Shown here: positions 25,663 to 34,898 of the stretch, in pieces | Numbering within the stretch: position 1 is the stretch's first letter | How the letters are laid out: each line of letters starts with the position of its first letter | DNA from: Vibrio sinaloensis | Lineage (GTDB): Bacteria > Pseudomonadota > Gammaproteobacteria > Enterobacterales > Vibrionaceae | Assembly: GCF_023195835.1 (NCBI RefSeq) | Contig: NZ_CP096199.1 | Location: forward strand, 2,852,001-2,916,000 | Length of the DNA stretch: 64,000 nt | Reading direction: 5' to 3' | Program-made: the position numbers and the translations under genes | The notes under the pieces: generated by a model | What the model was told of the DNA's origin: nothing | The model's input: the letters and a program-made list of their open reading frames with translations, nothing else | Database searches by the model: none

Positions 25663-26640
25663 TTATGCTCCTTTACCTGTCAAATTAACGGTTGGGTTGA
25701 TGATGCCGTACAGCAAATCAACAATGGTGTTGGTCACAACGAAGATCAGGCCGACGAAAATAACGTAAGCAGTGATAAGCGGGGTGTCCACACGGTTAAT
25801 CGCTTCAAGGAAAAGGAAGCCAGTACCTGGCCACTGGAAAACCGTTTCAGTCAAGATGGTGTAAGCAACCATAGTACCAATCTGTACACCACCAACGGTG
25901 AGGACCGGTAACATGGTATTTTTCAGCGCGTGTTGGTAATAGATCTTGTTCAGCGCCAAACCTTTCGCTTTACCAAACTTGATGTACTCCGAGCTCAATA
26001 CTTCAAGCATCTCTGAGCGTACCAAGCGAATAAACAGCGGTAGCATGATCGAAGCCAGTGCGATACATGGAAGTACCAAATGCGCTAAGCCATCTAAGGT
26101 GAAGAACCCAGACTCCCAACCTAAGACATTCGCGGTTTCGCCCCGCCCATAGGATGGCAGCCAACCTAACTCGATAGAGAACACATACATCAACATAATT
26201 GCGGTCAAAAACACCGGAATCGAGATGCCGATACTACTGCCCGCCATCACTATCTTAGTGAACACACTTTTGGGATGAATGGCCGAGTAAACGCCAAGAG
26301 GAATAGAGAAGACAATAATTATCAAGGTTGCACCAAACACCAGCTCGAGCGTGGCAACCAACTTGTCCAAGATCACTTCAACCGCTGGGCGCTTGAAGAA
26401 ATATGAAGTACCTAAATCACCTTGTATAGCATTGCCAACAAAGCGAGTGTATTTTGTAATGAAGGGATCGTTAAGGCCTAACTCATCACGCAAAGCTTGA
26501 CGCTCTGCTTCAGAAACCGACTGACCTACCAGCTCACGCAATGGGTCACCCAGATTGTCCTGAATGGCAAACGCCACCAAACTGATCACAAACATCACTA
26601 TCAGTGCCTGAAACAGGCGCTTGACCAGAAACGAAAACAT
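25663..26640 (-). CDS. Peptide-type ABC transporter permease (DppB/GsiC-like)
   Basis: First permease of the importer. 325 residues with six transmembrane segments. Typical DppB features are LFQALIVMFVISLVAFAI near the N-terminus, the long periplasmic loop with GLNDPFITKYTRFVGNAIQGDLGTS, and the EAA-type motif AKGLALNKIYYQHALKNTMLPVLTVGG. It heterodimerises with the next gene product to form the channel. It follows the binding-protein gene after about 170 bases containing a stable hairpin, which probably lowers permease expression relative to the abundant binding protein. Confidence 0.93.
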   Translation of the reverse strand: MFSFLVKRLFQALIVMFVISLVAFAIQDNLGDPLRELVGQSVSEAERQALRDELGLNDPFITKYTRFVGNAIQGDLGTSYFFKRPAVEVILDKLVATLELVFGATLIIIVFSIPLGVYSAIHPKSVFTKIVMAGSSIGISIPVFLTAIMLMYVFSIELGWLPSYGRGETANVLGWESGFFTLDGLAHLVLPCIALASIMLPLFIRLVRSEMLEVLSSEYIKFGKAKGLALNKIYYQHALKNTMLPVLTVGGVQIGTMVAYTILTETVFQWPGTGFLFLEAINRVDTPLITAYVIFVGLIFVVTNTIVDLLYGIINPTVNLTGKGA

Positions 26641-26764
26641 TCCTTGCCCCTTTACTTTCCATAGAATTCAGTCTGCGAAATCGATCAATATCGCTCGCAA
26701 CTTTCAGTCTTAAAAATGGCACTCAACCCGACTGAAACAAAGTTAAGTACCAAAAAATTAACTG

Positions 26765-26788
26765 GGCATCCACCGGATGGTGGATGCC
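26765..26788 (-). terminator. Intra-operon hairpin between binding-protein and permease genes
   Basis: Perfect 10-bp stem GGCATCCACC / GGTGGATGCC with a four-base loop, only weakly T-rich afterwards. This is typical of a stabilising or attenuating hairpin behind a periplasmic binding-protein gene. Confidence 0.7.
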
Positions 26789-26812
26789 ACAACTTCGATT
26801 TACAACACGCGC

Positions 26813-28366
26813 TTATTTAACAACAAGGTCGCCGAAGTAAGGGAAGTTCATACCGTTGATGATTGGACCAATATCAACGTTGCCTTTCGCTGCCCAAGAA
26901 GGATCTTGCCAATGTAGAGGAACGAACGCCGCTTCGTTGTACAGGATCTCTTCAACTTTCTTCAGAGCTGCACTGCGTTTCTCTAGGTCAGTCATCTTGT
27001 TAGTCTCTTCGATCAACTTGTCCACTTCTGCATTAGAGTAGTGACCACAGTTGTACTGACCTTTACCCGTTTCAGCATTACGCGTCATCGCTAGGAACTC
27101 AGTGAAGTTACCTGAATCTTCAGTATCTGGGTGCCAACCGATCATCAGCATGTCTGCCGCACACTTGTCGAACTCTGGCCAGTATTGCGCTTTAGGCATT
27201 GTCTTCAGATCAACTTTGATACCAATCTTAGACAGCATAGCGGCGGTCGCTTGAGCAATCTTGTCGTCGTTTACGTAACGGTTGTTCGGCGCCATCATAG
27301 TTAGCGTGAAGCCATTTTCGTAACCCGCTTCCTTCATCAGCTGTTTCGCTTTCTTCAGGTCGTAACGAGGCTTAAGATCTGGGTTATGACCAACGAAGCC
27401 AACTGGGCTCTGCTGACCTGCTGCTGTTGCCGCACCCTTCATAACTTTCTTGGTGATACCTTCGTTGTTGATCGCGTAGACAATCGCCTGACGAACACGT
27501 ACGTCTTTCAGTGCAGGGTTGCTGTTTTGGTTCATTTGGAAGGTGATAACACGCGTACCTGGCATAGTGTAAAGGTCTACATCTTTTGCCTTTTCAATAC
27601 GGTTGTAGTCGTTTGGTGCTACCGGTGCAATCATGTCGACATCACCAGACAGAAGCGCTGCAACACGAGTCGCGTCTTCTTTGATTGGAACCAGCGTTAG
27701 CGTATCAACGTTACCACCTGATGCGTTATCCCAGTAATCATTGAAACGCTCAAACGTCACTTTCACGCCTTGCTCGCGCTGAGTGATGATGAAAGGACCA
27801 GTACCAGAAACGTTAGTCGATGCAAATGAGTTACCGTGCTTAACTAGCTCAGCTTTATCTTTGCCGTCATCTGTCTTACCTGAGTAGAACTTGCTGTCCA
27901 TTGGGAACAGGTAAGTCATCACGTTTTCAACCAGTGGGTAAACGCCGTCAGTTTTTACTTCTACTTTGTAATCGCCCGCTTTAGTGATTGACGCGATTGG
28001 GCCGAAGATGCCTTTAAAGTCTGGAGAGTTTTTCAGACGGTTAAACGTCCAAACCACATCATCAGCAGTCAGCATGTTGCCCGAGTGAAACTTAACACCC
28101 TGACGAATATTGAAGTGCATGGTTTCGCCATCAATACGTTCCCAAGACTCAGCCAAGCGAGGTTCAAATTCCATTTTTTGGTTAAAACGGATAAGCGGAT
28201 CAAAGACCATGTGAGACATCTGCAGTGTACCGCCAGACAATTGCTCATGCGGGTCAAGAGACACTGGATCTGCGTCATAAGCGACGGTGATATCTGCAGC
28301 TGCTGCGCCAAAGCTAAGGCCAGCTGCCATTAAAGCCACTACTAGTTTGCTTTTCATGGTTTTCAT
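26813..28366 (-). CDS. Periplasmic peptide-type substrate-binding protein (SBP family 5)
   Basis: 517 residues with a clear signal peptide (KLVVALMAAGLSFGAAAA, cleaved before DITVAYDADP). It has the family-5 signature region GNMLTADDVVWTFNRLKN, the LKDVRVRQAIVYAINNEGI motif and a typical C-terminal AAFVPLHWQDPSWAAKG segment. It captures substrate in the periplasm and delivers it to the permeases. The start is the first ATG, preceded by AGGAGT at six bases. Ligand (di/oligopeptide, glutathione or other) cannot be decided; the gene order equals E. coli gsiABCD but the protein is not obviously a close GsiB match. Confidence 0.93.
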   Translation of the reverse strand: MKTMKSKLVVALMAAGLSFGAAAADITVAYDADPVSLDPHEQLSGGTLQMSHMVFDPLIRFNQKMEFEPRLAESWERIDGETMHFNIRQGVKFHSGNMLTADDVVWTFNRLKNSPDFKGIFGPIASITKAGDYKVEVKTDGVYPLVENVMTYLFPMDSKFYSGKTDDGKDKAELVKHGNSFASTNVSGTGPFIITQREQGVKVTFERFNDYWDNASGGNVDTLTLVPIKEDATRVAALLSGDVDMIAPVAPNDYNRIEKAKDVDLYTMPGTRVITFQMNQNSNPALKDVRVRQAIVYAINNEGITKKVMKGAATAAGQQSPVGFVGHNPDLKPRYDLKKAKQLMKEAGYENGFTLTMMAPNNRYVNDDKIAQATAAMLSKIGIKVDLKTMPKAQYWPEFDKCAADMLMIGWHPDTEDSGNFTEFLAMTRNAETGKGQYNCGHYSNAEVDKLIEETNKMTDLEKRSAALKKVEEILYNEAAFVPLHWQDPSWAAKGNVDIGPIINGMNFPYFGDLVVK

Positions 28367-28454
28367 TGCATAACTCCTTATGCGGGATTTTCTATCCCTA
28401 GTTGTTGTGTTTGCTTCTGTTTATTCACCCAAAATGCTGGGTAAGATCGACGAC

Positions 28455-30173
28455 TTACGCCGTTTTTACTACCTCTTCTCTCAAACCGGTAAATTCTGGC
28501 ATCAGAGAAATAAGTTGCTTGCTGTACTCGTGCTGTGGAGCGCTAAACAGTTGCTCGGTTGGCGCCACTTCTAACAGAGTGCCCATTTGCATCACCCCTA
28601 CGCGATCACACATTTGGCGAATCACTGGCAGGTCGTGACTGATGAACAGCATGGTGAGATTTAACTCATCTTGTAAATCTTTGAGTAGGTTTAGGATCTG
28701 CGCCTGAACCGACACATCCAATGCAGACGTTGGCTCATCACAAATCAACAGACGTGGTCGCGTCGCCAAGGCGCGAGCAATCGAGATGCGCTGACGCTGA
28801 CCACCAGAAAATTCATGCGGGTACTTAAGACCAGCCATATGGCCTAAACCCACGTGCTCGAGCAAATCATTTACGATTTGGCGTGTCTCCGTTTCGCTGT
28901 TGGTCAGCTTATGGAAACGAATAGGCTCGGCAATGATATCAAACACCTTCATGCGCGGGTTCATTGATGTATATGGGTTTTGAAACACCATCTGCATCTG
29001 ACGGCGCATTGGGCGACGTTCTTTCTCTGACTTCAAGCCGGTTAGGTCAATACCTTCAAACGTCACGCGACCTTGGTCTGGCGCATACAGGCCAGCAATC
29101 ACACGTGCAATGGTCGACTTACCTGAACCAGACTCTCCCACCAAACCGAACGTCTCACCTTCGTACACTTCAAAGCTGACATTGTTTGATGCCTGAACAT
29201 ACTCGCGGCGACTTTCAAATAGAGAGTCTTTGGTGACGAAGCGAAGATTAACGTTCTCAACATTGAGCAGTGGACCTGTGTATTCACGCTCATCTTGACT
29301 CTGCCCTAACCAGTGATTCTTAACATCTAACGGCTTCATCTCGGCCGCTTCTTCGATGTAACTCACCAATGGAAAACGGTCCAGCTTCATGTCGGAACGT
29401 GGTACCGCCGAGATCAAGCTGCGCGTGTAGGTATGGTCTGGGTCGCCAAGCACTTTAGCCGTTGGACCAAACTCAACCAAATCGCCTCGGTACATCACCG
29501 CCACGCGGTCAGTTACGTTCGACACGACACCCATATCGTGGGTCACTAACATACAGCCGACATTGTTCTTAATACACAAATCGCGAATCAAAGTCAGGAT
29601 CTGGTCTTGGATCGATACATCCAAAGCGGTCGTCGGCTCGTCTGCAATAATCAGATCAGGCTCGCCAGCCAAAGCGATGGCAATAACCACGCGCTGACGC
29701 ATGCCGCCAGAGAACTGGTGAGGGTACTGCTTGAGACGGTTTTCTGGTTGAGGGATACCCACTTGTTGCATCAGTGACAATGCGCGCTGATAAGCTTCTT
29801 CATCCGACACCTTCATGTTGGCATGAATTGTCTCTTTTAACTGATGCTCGACGGTAAACAGTGGGTTGAGCGACGTCATTGGGTCTTGGAAGATAAATCC
29901 AATTTTGGAGCCGCGGACTTTGCGCATCTGCTCAGGATTCAAGCCTGAAATAAGCTCTCCATCGAGATACACATCACCACTGGCGATACGCCCTGGAGGA
30001 CTAAGTAGATCGATAACCGCATTACCTACGGTCGACTTACCGGCACCTGACTCGCCAACCACACCGACGATTTCGCCACGCTCAATATTAAAAGAGAGTG
30101 ATTTAACAGCGGCATGCACCCCATGACGCGAAGGGTATTCAATACGAAGGTTTTTAACTTCTAAGAGTGACAT
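28455..30173 (-). CDS. Fused double ATPase of a peptide-type ABC importer
   Basis: 572 residues containing two complete ABC domains, each with an oligopeptide-type C-terminal extension. First: Walker A GESGAGKS (40-47), signature SGGMRQRV, Walker B DLIIADEPTTALD. Second: GESGSGKS (near 345), signature SGGQRQRISIARAL, LLICDEPTSALD. One chain therefore supplies both ATPase halves (DppD plus DppF equivalents), as in GsiA/YejF. The start MSLLEVKNLRIEYPS at 30173 has GAGGT upstream; a 27-codon longer frame is rejected. First gene of the operon, with a long AT-rich leader behind it. Confidence 0.93.
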   Translation of the reverse strand: MSLLEVKNLRIEYPSRHGVHAAVKSLSFNIERGEIVGVVGESGAGKSTVGNAVIDLLSPPGRIASGDVYLDGELISGLNPEQMRKVRGSKIGFIFQDPMTSLNPLFTVEHQLKETIHANMKVSDEEAYQRALSLMQQVGIPQPENRLKQYPHQFSGGMRQRVVIAIALAGEPDLIIADEPTTALDVSIQDQILTLIRDLCIKNNVGCMLVTHDMGVVSNVTDRVAVMYRGDLVEFGPTAKVLGDPDHTYTRSLISAVPRSDMKLDRFPLVSYIEEAAEMKPLDVKNHWLGQSQDEREYTGPLLNVENVNLRFVTKDSLFESRREYVQASNNVSFEVYEGETFGLVGESGSGKSTIARVIAGLYAPDQGRVTFEGIDLTGLKSEKERRPMRRQMQMVFQNPYTSMNPRMKVFDIIAEPIRFHKLTNSETETRQIVNDLLEHVGLGHMAGLKYPHEFSGGQRQRISIARALATRPRLLICDEPTSALDVSVQAQILNLLKDLQDELNLTMLFISHDLPVIRQMCDRVGVMQMGTLLEVAPTEQLFSAPQHEYSKQLISLMPEFTGLREEVVKTA

Positions 30174-30790
30174 TAACCAGACCTCTACTGCTTTGGCAGC
30201 TTTCTGCCCTGTCTGAAAAGTGAATCCATTCCTGCCAGAATAGTGTTCCGGCAATTTATAAGGTCATCAATTTGGCAAATAATTCACAGAAAAGCAACAA
30301 ACATAGGATAAAAAGTCGAAATCGAACAAAAACCAAGCACTATAGCAAAATAAATATGCAAAACAGCTAGATGATCAATTGGTCTAACCACAAACTCAAC
30401 TCAAACAAAAAGCTGAAAAATAAGGGCTCAGAGTTATTAATTACTACTTTTAGTTATAAAAAATCAGAACTCAATTTGAATATAAATTCACACCAAACAA
30501 CAAAACACCAATTAACAAATAAAAAACATAAATCTATTAAAGTACAGATAATAAGATTATGATCTGAGTTAAGTCACAATTTAACCAAACTATATTCTAG
30601 TTAATAAGTAAAAATTTAGTGATATTGACCACGATATTTTTGCGGAATGACAAGATAAAAAGAGATGTTGATGCGTAATCAATAAATAAAGACAAACTCA
30701 CCGCACTAGCAGTACCACTGTACAAGGCAAGCAACCTGCTCTTTCGTTGCGGATGGCCAGTTAGGGCTTTGTTGAGGTTCTAGTCCAGAC
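30174..30790. other. AT-rich non-coding leader upstream of the ABC operon
   Basis: About 600 bases, strikingly A/T-rich from roughly 30255 to 30700, between the ABC operon and the tRNA array. It contains only a short low-complexity reading frame (Asn/Lys-rich, 30371-30562) without a ribosome-binding site, which I do not accept as a gene. It presumably holds the operon promoter. Such composition is typical of H-NS-bound DNA, which is inference here. Confidence 0.5.
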
Positions 30791-30799
30791 TCCAAATGC

Positions 30800-30827
30800 A
30801 AAAAAGCCTCGTCATTGCTGACGAGGC
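30800..30827 (-). terminator. Third terminator behind the tRNA array
   Basis: Stem GCCTCGTC / GACGAGGC with an ATTGCT loop and six Ts on the minus strand; lies directly downstream of tRNA-Pro remnant 'a'. Confidence 0.85.
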
Positions 30828-30837
30828 TTCTTAATAG

Positions 30838-30893
30838 TGGCCGGTGAAGAGCCATTCCTTGAACATCAGACGAACCCCGCTTTGGGTTCGAAT
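30838..30893 (-). pseudogene. tRNA-Pro 3'-end remnant (copy a)
   Basis: On the minus strand it ends in a near-intact acceptor strand CTCTTCACCGGCCA but has a ~13-base insertion in the T-loop (GGGGTTCG, insertion, GAATGG). There is no anticodon arm. Followed by its own terminator. Confidence 0.6.
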
Positions 30894-30912
30894 TGACTAT
30901 ATTACAGACAGT

Positions 30913-30955
30913 AAAAAGCCCTAGTCTCTCGTCGCGGACGGCTAGTCTAGGGCTT
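30913..30955 (-). terminator. Second terminator behind the tRNA array
   Basis: Stem AAGCCCTAG / CTAGGGCTT around a long imperfect loop with a T run on the minus strand; directly behind remnant 'b'. Confidence 0.8.
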
Positions 30956-30961
30956 CAATAG

Positions 30962-31018
30962 TGGCCGATGAAGAGCTATTCCTTGAACGTCAGGCGAACC
31001 CCACTCAGGATCAAATCC
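30962..31018 (-). pseudogene. tRNA-Pro 3'-end remnant (copy b)
   Basis: Same organisation as copy a: acceptor strand CTCTTCATCGGCCA, the T-loop split by the same ~13-base insertion (CCTTGAACGTCAGG on the plus strand), and no anticodon arm. Confidence 0.6.
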
Positions 31019-31034
31019 TAAATACCAGAAAGTA

Positions 31035-31061
31035 AAAAAGCCGTAGCATTTCTGCTACGGC
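31035..31061 (-). terminator. First terminator behind the tRNA array
   Basis: Stem GCCGTAGC / GCTACGGC with a six-base loop and six Ts on the minus strand, 12 bases after the last intact tRNA-Pro. Confidence 0.88.
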
Positions 31062-31072
31062 TTTTCTAATAG

Positions 31073-31149
<77 letters not shown>

Positions 31150-31180
31150 ACGATATATTTTTTACTTGGTTTACGTTAGA

Positions 31181-31247
31181 GAGGGTCAACCCTCTGGTCC
31201 CGCTTATTCCAAGAGCCGAGATGCGCTACAAACAACGCTATTCACCG
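31181..31247 (-). pseudogene. Decayed tRNA-Pro (psi-1)
   Basis: Keeps the 5' acceptor CGGTGAA and a D-arm (TAGCG ... GTAGCGCATC) but the anticodon arm is replaced and the T-arm and 3' acceptor are lost. Spacer homology shows it is the duplicate of tRNA-Pro copy 2. Confidence 0.7.
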
Positions 31248-31304
31248 ACGATATGTTTTGTTCTGTATTTAACCAGAACAGGAAACTTATGTTACCTAAA
31301 GTAA

Positions 31305-31381
31305 TGGGGTGGCTAACGGGACTTGAACCCGCGACAACTGGAATCACAATCCAGGGCTCTACCAACTGAGCTATAGCCACC
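31305..31381 (-). tRNA. tRNA-His (anticodon GTG), copy 1
   Basis: 77 bases including CCA and the genome-encoded extra G(-1). GGTGGCTATAGCTCAGTTGG ... anticodon loop TTGTGAT ... GGGTTCAAGTCCC; almost the same as E. coli hisR. Confidence 0.96.
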
Positions 31382-31423
31382 ATCAGATTATAGTGTTCAT
31401 CGCTATAGCGAAAAACGAAATAG

Positions 31424-31524
31424 TGGTCGGTGAAGAGCGTGATTTAAACATCAGGCGAACCCCCGACCCTCTGGTCCGCTCTTTCTCAAAAAATGAGATG
31501 CGCTACCAAGGTGCGCTATTACCA
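31424..31524 (-). pseudogene. Decayed tRNA-Pro with insertions (psi-2)
   Basis: The 3' acceptor TCTTCACCGACCA and D-arm GCGCACCTTGGTAGCGCATC survive. The anticodon loop is replaced by an A-rich hairpin and the T-loop carries an insertion related to that in remnants a and b. It is too long (about 100 bases) to fold as tRNA. Confidence 0.7.
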
Positions 31525-31548
31525 GATTGACTCATAATAGCTAAATAG

Positions 31549-31625
<77 letters not shown>

Positions 31626-31682
31626 ACGATATGTTTTGCCCTGCATTTAATCAGAACGGGAAGCTTATGCTACCAGAATAAA

Positions 31683-31759
31683 TGGGGTGGCTAACGGGAC
31701 TTGAACCCGCGACAACTGGAATCACAATCCAGGGCTCTACCAACTGAGCTATAGCCACC
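31683..31759 (-). tRNA. tRNA-His (anticodon GTG), copy 2
   Basis: 77 bases including CCA and G(-1), identical to copy 1. The 55-base spacer to tRNA-Pro copy 2 is clearly homologous to that between tRNA-His copy 1 and psi-1. Confidence 0.96.
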
Positions 31760-31790
31760 ACTGTACTTCACCGATACACCTTTGAGCGAA

Positions 31791-31867
<77 letters not shown>

Positions 31868-31888
31868 ATGCCCTATCGGCGGAGTGGA

Positions 31889-31917
31889 ATAATACGGATA
31901 TCACACAATGTCGTCTA
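31889..31917 (-). promoter_or_regulatory. Promoter of the tRNA array
   Basis: Minus-strand -35 TAGACG (31917-31912) and -10 TATTAT (31894-31889) separated by 17 bp and followed by a GC-rich discriminator, as usual for stringently controlled tRNA promoters. The rest of 31868-32167 is non-coding and must also hold the cytochrome c5 promoter. Confidence 0.6.
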
Positions 31918-32167
31918 GTACTTTTTAAACTTTTTTTATTGTTTGGCGCCTTTTTGGGCAATTAAAGTGTGATAAACCCCTATTTCCCATTAGATACTAG
32001 TCTACAAGCGGTTAACTTGTTGTTTATTGCAACAAGTTAACAGGATATAATCACCCATTATTTACATTGATTTAACAGCAACTCAGGGTTTTACGCGCTT
32101 TTCGTCGCTGTTGATCAAATCCCACTCTAATAACAGGTAAGCAAGCACTTACCTTCAGGAATGTAAA

Positions 32168-32590
32168 GTGAGTTTAATGGATATGTCTCGAAAAATGTTA
32201 ACCGCTTTGGTCGCTGCAATCACTTTTTCTAGCGCCTCTTTTGCAGCCAGTGTAAGCCAAGAAGAATATGATGCTATTGCTGAGCGTATTAAGCCTGTAG
32301 GTGATGTTTACCTCGCGGGAGCAGAGCCAGTAAAAGCTGAGCCAACCGGTCCTCGTGATGGTGCAAGCGTGTACGGCACATTCTGTATCGCGTGTCACGC
32401 ATCTGGCGTGAGTGGCGCACCGAAAACAGGTGATGCTGGCGACTGGGCTCCTCGATTGGCGCAAGGTCGTGACGTGCTCAACAACCACGCGATCAACGGT
32501 TTCAACGCGATGCCTGCCAAAGGTACCTGTATGGACTGTTCTGATGACGAGATCATCGCCGCTATCGATCACATGATCGAAGGGCTGTAA
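32168..32590 (+). CDS. Cytochrome c5 family protein
   Basis: Periplasmic single-haem cytochrome c of 140 residues. A signal peptide (MLTALVAAITFSSASFA) is followed by the haem-binding CIACH (Cys73, Cys76, His77), a distal methionine in FNAMPAKG and the cytochrome-c5-specific extra cysteine pair CMDC. It carries electrons in respiratory chains, probably to terminal oxidases. It starts at GTG with AGGA seven bases upstream; ATG codons 3 and 5 codons later are alternatives that leave the signal peptide intact. Convergent with rep across a shared terminator. Confidence 0.9.
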   Translation: MSLMDMSRKMLTALVAAITFSSASFAASVSQEEYDAIAERIKPVGDVYLAGAEPVKAEPTGPRDGASVYGTFCIACHASGVSGAPKTGDAGDWAPRLAQGRDVLNNHAINGFNAMPAKGTCMDCSDDEIIAAIDHMIEGL

Positions 32591-32624
32591 ACTCCCTCTT
32601 TATATAGAGCATCAAATCCGATAG

Positions 32625-32655
32625 AAAAAAGGCTTGGTCGATACCAAGCCTTTTT
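32625..32655. terminator. Bidirectional terminator between cytochrome c5 and rep
   Basis: Stem AAAAAAGGCTTGGT / ACCAAGCCTTTTT with a CGAT loop. Confidence 0.9.
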
Positions 32656-32657
32656 CA

Positions 32658-34676
32658 TTACTTCTTATTAAACATCGCTTTCAAGTTTGCAATGTGCGCC
32701 TGCCCCTTGGCCATGCGTTCCTCTTGGGTCACCGGCTTTTTGGTCACTTCCCATTCGACATCATCAAACGGCAGTTCATCCAAAAAACGACTCTGTGTCG
32801 GTTTAACTAGCTCACCAAATTGACGCCGCTCCTTACACATAGTGAAGGTCAACTCGCGTTGGGCACGAGTGATACCCACATACATCAAACGGCGCTCTTC
32901 TTCGACGTTGTCTTCGTCGATACTGGTTTGGTGTGGCAATATCCCTTCTTCGGCACCAATCAAGTAAACGTATGGAAACTCTAAGCCTTTCGAAGCATGC
33001 AATGTCATGAGCTGAACCGCATCGCTCTCTTCATCCTCTTCACCACGCTCCATCATGTCACGCAATGTCAGGCGTTGAACCACTTCTTTGAGGCTTTTCT
33101 CTTCTTGGTCATAGTTGTCTCCCTCTAAATCGGCAACGATCCAAGAATAGAGATCGGATACGTTCTTCATTCGCATTTCTGCCGCTTTAGGGCTTGCAGA
33201 GGTTTCATACAACCAATCTTCGTAATTGATATCGCGAACCAAAGAGCGAACCGCTTCAACCGTATCGCCGCGCTCAGCTTGATCCGCTATTTTTACCAAC
33301 CAAGCGGTAAATCGGCGTAAGTTTTCTAGCCCGCGACCACTGAGCGATTGCTCAAGCCCAAGCTCAAAACTGGCCTCAAACAGACTTTTTCCGCGCATAT
33401 TGGCGTAACTGCCCAGTTTTTCTAAAGTTACTGGGCCGATTTCACGGCGCGGCGTGTTCACAATACGTAAAAAAGCGTTGTCATCATCAGGGTTCACTAA
33501 CACTCTTAGGTAAGCCATGATGTCTTTGATCTCTGATCGCGCGAAAAATGAGGTGCCACCCGATAACTTATACGGTACTCGGTTTTGCATCAGCGACTTT
33601 TCAATCAAGCGCGATTGGTGATTACCACGATACAGCACCGCGTAATCTTTGTAGTCAGTGCGGTTAACAAACTTATGTGCAATCAACTCACCGGTAATAC
33701 GCTCCGCCTCGTGCTCCTCGTTTTTCGCCAACAAGACTTTGAGCTTCTCGCCGTCAGGGATTTCAGAAAATAACGATTTTTCATACACGTGCGGATTGTT
33801 GGCAATCAAAATATTCGCCGCTCGCAGAATGCGGCTGGTTGAACGGTAGTTCTGCTCCAGCTTAATCAAGCGTAAGTTGGGGTAATCTTCGCCCAACAAC
33901 ACTAAGTTTTGCGGCTTTGCCCCGCGCCAAGAGTAGATAGACTGGTCATCATCTCCCACCACGGTCAAGCGCCCGCGCTCTCCCACGATCAACTTGACCA
34001 ACTCATACTGGCTGGTGTTGGTATCTTGATACTCATCCACCAGCAGATAACGAATACGATTTTGCCAACGCTGGCGCACCTCTTGGTTGGTACGCAGCAA
34101 CAACACTGGCAACAAAATCAAGTCATCAAAATCGAGGGCGTTGTAGGCCTTCATCTGTTTTTGGTACATCTCGAAGCAGAAGGCAAACAGCTGCTGTTGC
34201 TCCCCTTTCGCCATAGCTTTGGCTTGATCGGGCGTCAACATGTCATTTTTCCAGTTCGAAATAGTACTCAACAACTGACGCAATAGGTCTTTATCGCCGT
34301 CCAACTGTTGTTCTGTCAGTTCCTTTAACAATGCGAGCTGGTCCTGATCATCAAATAACGAAAAACCAGACTTTAAACCGAGCGCTTTGTATTCGCGCTT
34401 AATGATGTTAAGACCCAAGGTATGAAAGGTCGAAACCATCAAGCCTTTGGATTCGTTTTTGCCCAGCGTCTGACCGACACGCTCTTTCATCTCGCGTGCC
34501 GCCTTATTGGTAAAGGTCACCGCCGCAATATTGCGCGCTTTGTAGCCACACTGCTGCACCAGGTACGCAATCTTGTTGGTGATCACGCGCGTTTTACCCG
34601 ACCCCGCGCCGGCAAGCACTAAACAAGGTCCAGATACGTATTTCACAGCTTGGTCTTGGTTGGGGTTCAGCTTCAT
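32658..34676 (-). CDS. rep: ATP-dependent DNA helicase Rep
   Basis: Superfamily-1 3'-5' helicase that helps replication forks pass bound proteins. 672 residues (E. coli 673), lacking the Tudor tail of UvrD. Walker A AGAGSGKT (22-29), [55 protein letters not shown]. The start [11 protein letters not shown] at 34676 is the family N-terminus; 30 upstream in-frame codons are not conserved. Confidence 0.96.
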   Translation of the reverse strand: MKLNPNQDQAVKYVSGPCLVLAGAGSGKTRVITNKIAYLVQQCGYKARNIAAVTFTNKAAREMKERVGQTLGKNESKGLMVSTFHTLGLNIIKREYKALGLKSGFSLFDDQDQLALLKELTEQQLDGDKDLLRQLLSTISNWKNDMLTPDQAKAMAKGEQQQLFAFCFEMYQKQMKAYNALDFDDLILLPVLLLRTNQEVRQRWQNRIRYLLVDEYQDTNTSQYELVKLIVGERGRLTVVGDDDQSIYSWRGAKPQNLVLLGEDYPNLRLIKLEQNYRSTSRILRAANILIANNPHVYEKSLFSEIPDGEKLKVLLAKNEEHEAERITGELIAHKFVNRTDYKDYAVLYRGNHQSRLIEKSLMQNRVPYKLSGGTSFFARSEIKDIMAYLRVLVNPDDDNAFLRIVNTPRREIGPVTLEKLGSYANMRGKSLFEASFELGLEQSLSGRGLENLRRFTAWLVKIADQAERGDTVEAVRSLVRDINYEDWLYETSASPKAAEMRMKNVSDLYSWIVADLEGDNYDQEEKSLKEVVQRLTLRDMMERGEEDEESDAVQLMTLHASKGLEFPYVYLIGAEEGILPHQTSIDEDNVEEERRLMYVGITRAQRELTFTMCKERRQFGELVKPTQSRFLDELPFDDVEWEVTKKPVTQEERMAKGQAHIANLKAMFNKK

Positions 34677-34843
34677 GGCTATCTCAGAAGTGGGAAAAGG
34701 TGGCGCATATAATAATGGTGACACTACTAGATTGCTATGTTTATACCGAATACAGATCGAATGCACGGCGCTGTTCTGCGTGATTGAGAATTATTTATCT
34801 CTGTTTTGTTAATTTTTGTTGCATATGCAAGGGTGACCTACGC

Positions 34844-34866
34844 TATAATGAATGAACGTTCATTCA
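34844..34866 (+). promoter_or_regulatory. VexR-type operator overlapping the vexRAB promoter
   Basis: TATAAT (-10, 34844-34849) runs directly into the perfect 18-bp palindrome TGAATGAACGTTCATTCA (34849-34866), typical of TetR/AcrR-family operators. A TTGCAT at 34819 gives a 19-bp spacer. A repressor bound here would block transcription of its own operon. Confidence 0.75.
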
Positions 34867-34898
34867 CAGTCATGCTATGCCAATCTGGGTATCATCCA

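Noticed and set aside
30371..30562. 63-residue reading frame in the AT-rich gap
   Set aside because: Low-complexity Asn/Lys/Ser sequence expected from AT-rich DNA, no ribosome-binding site, no recognisable fold.
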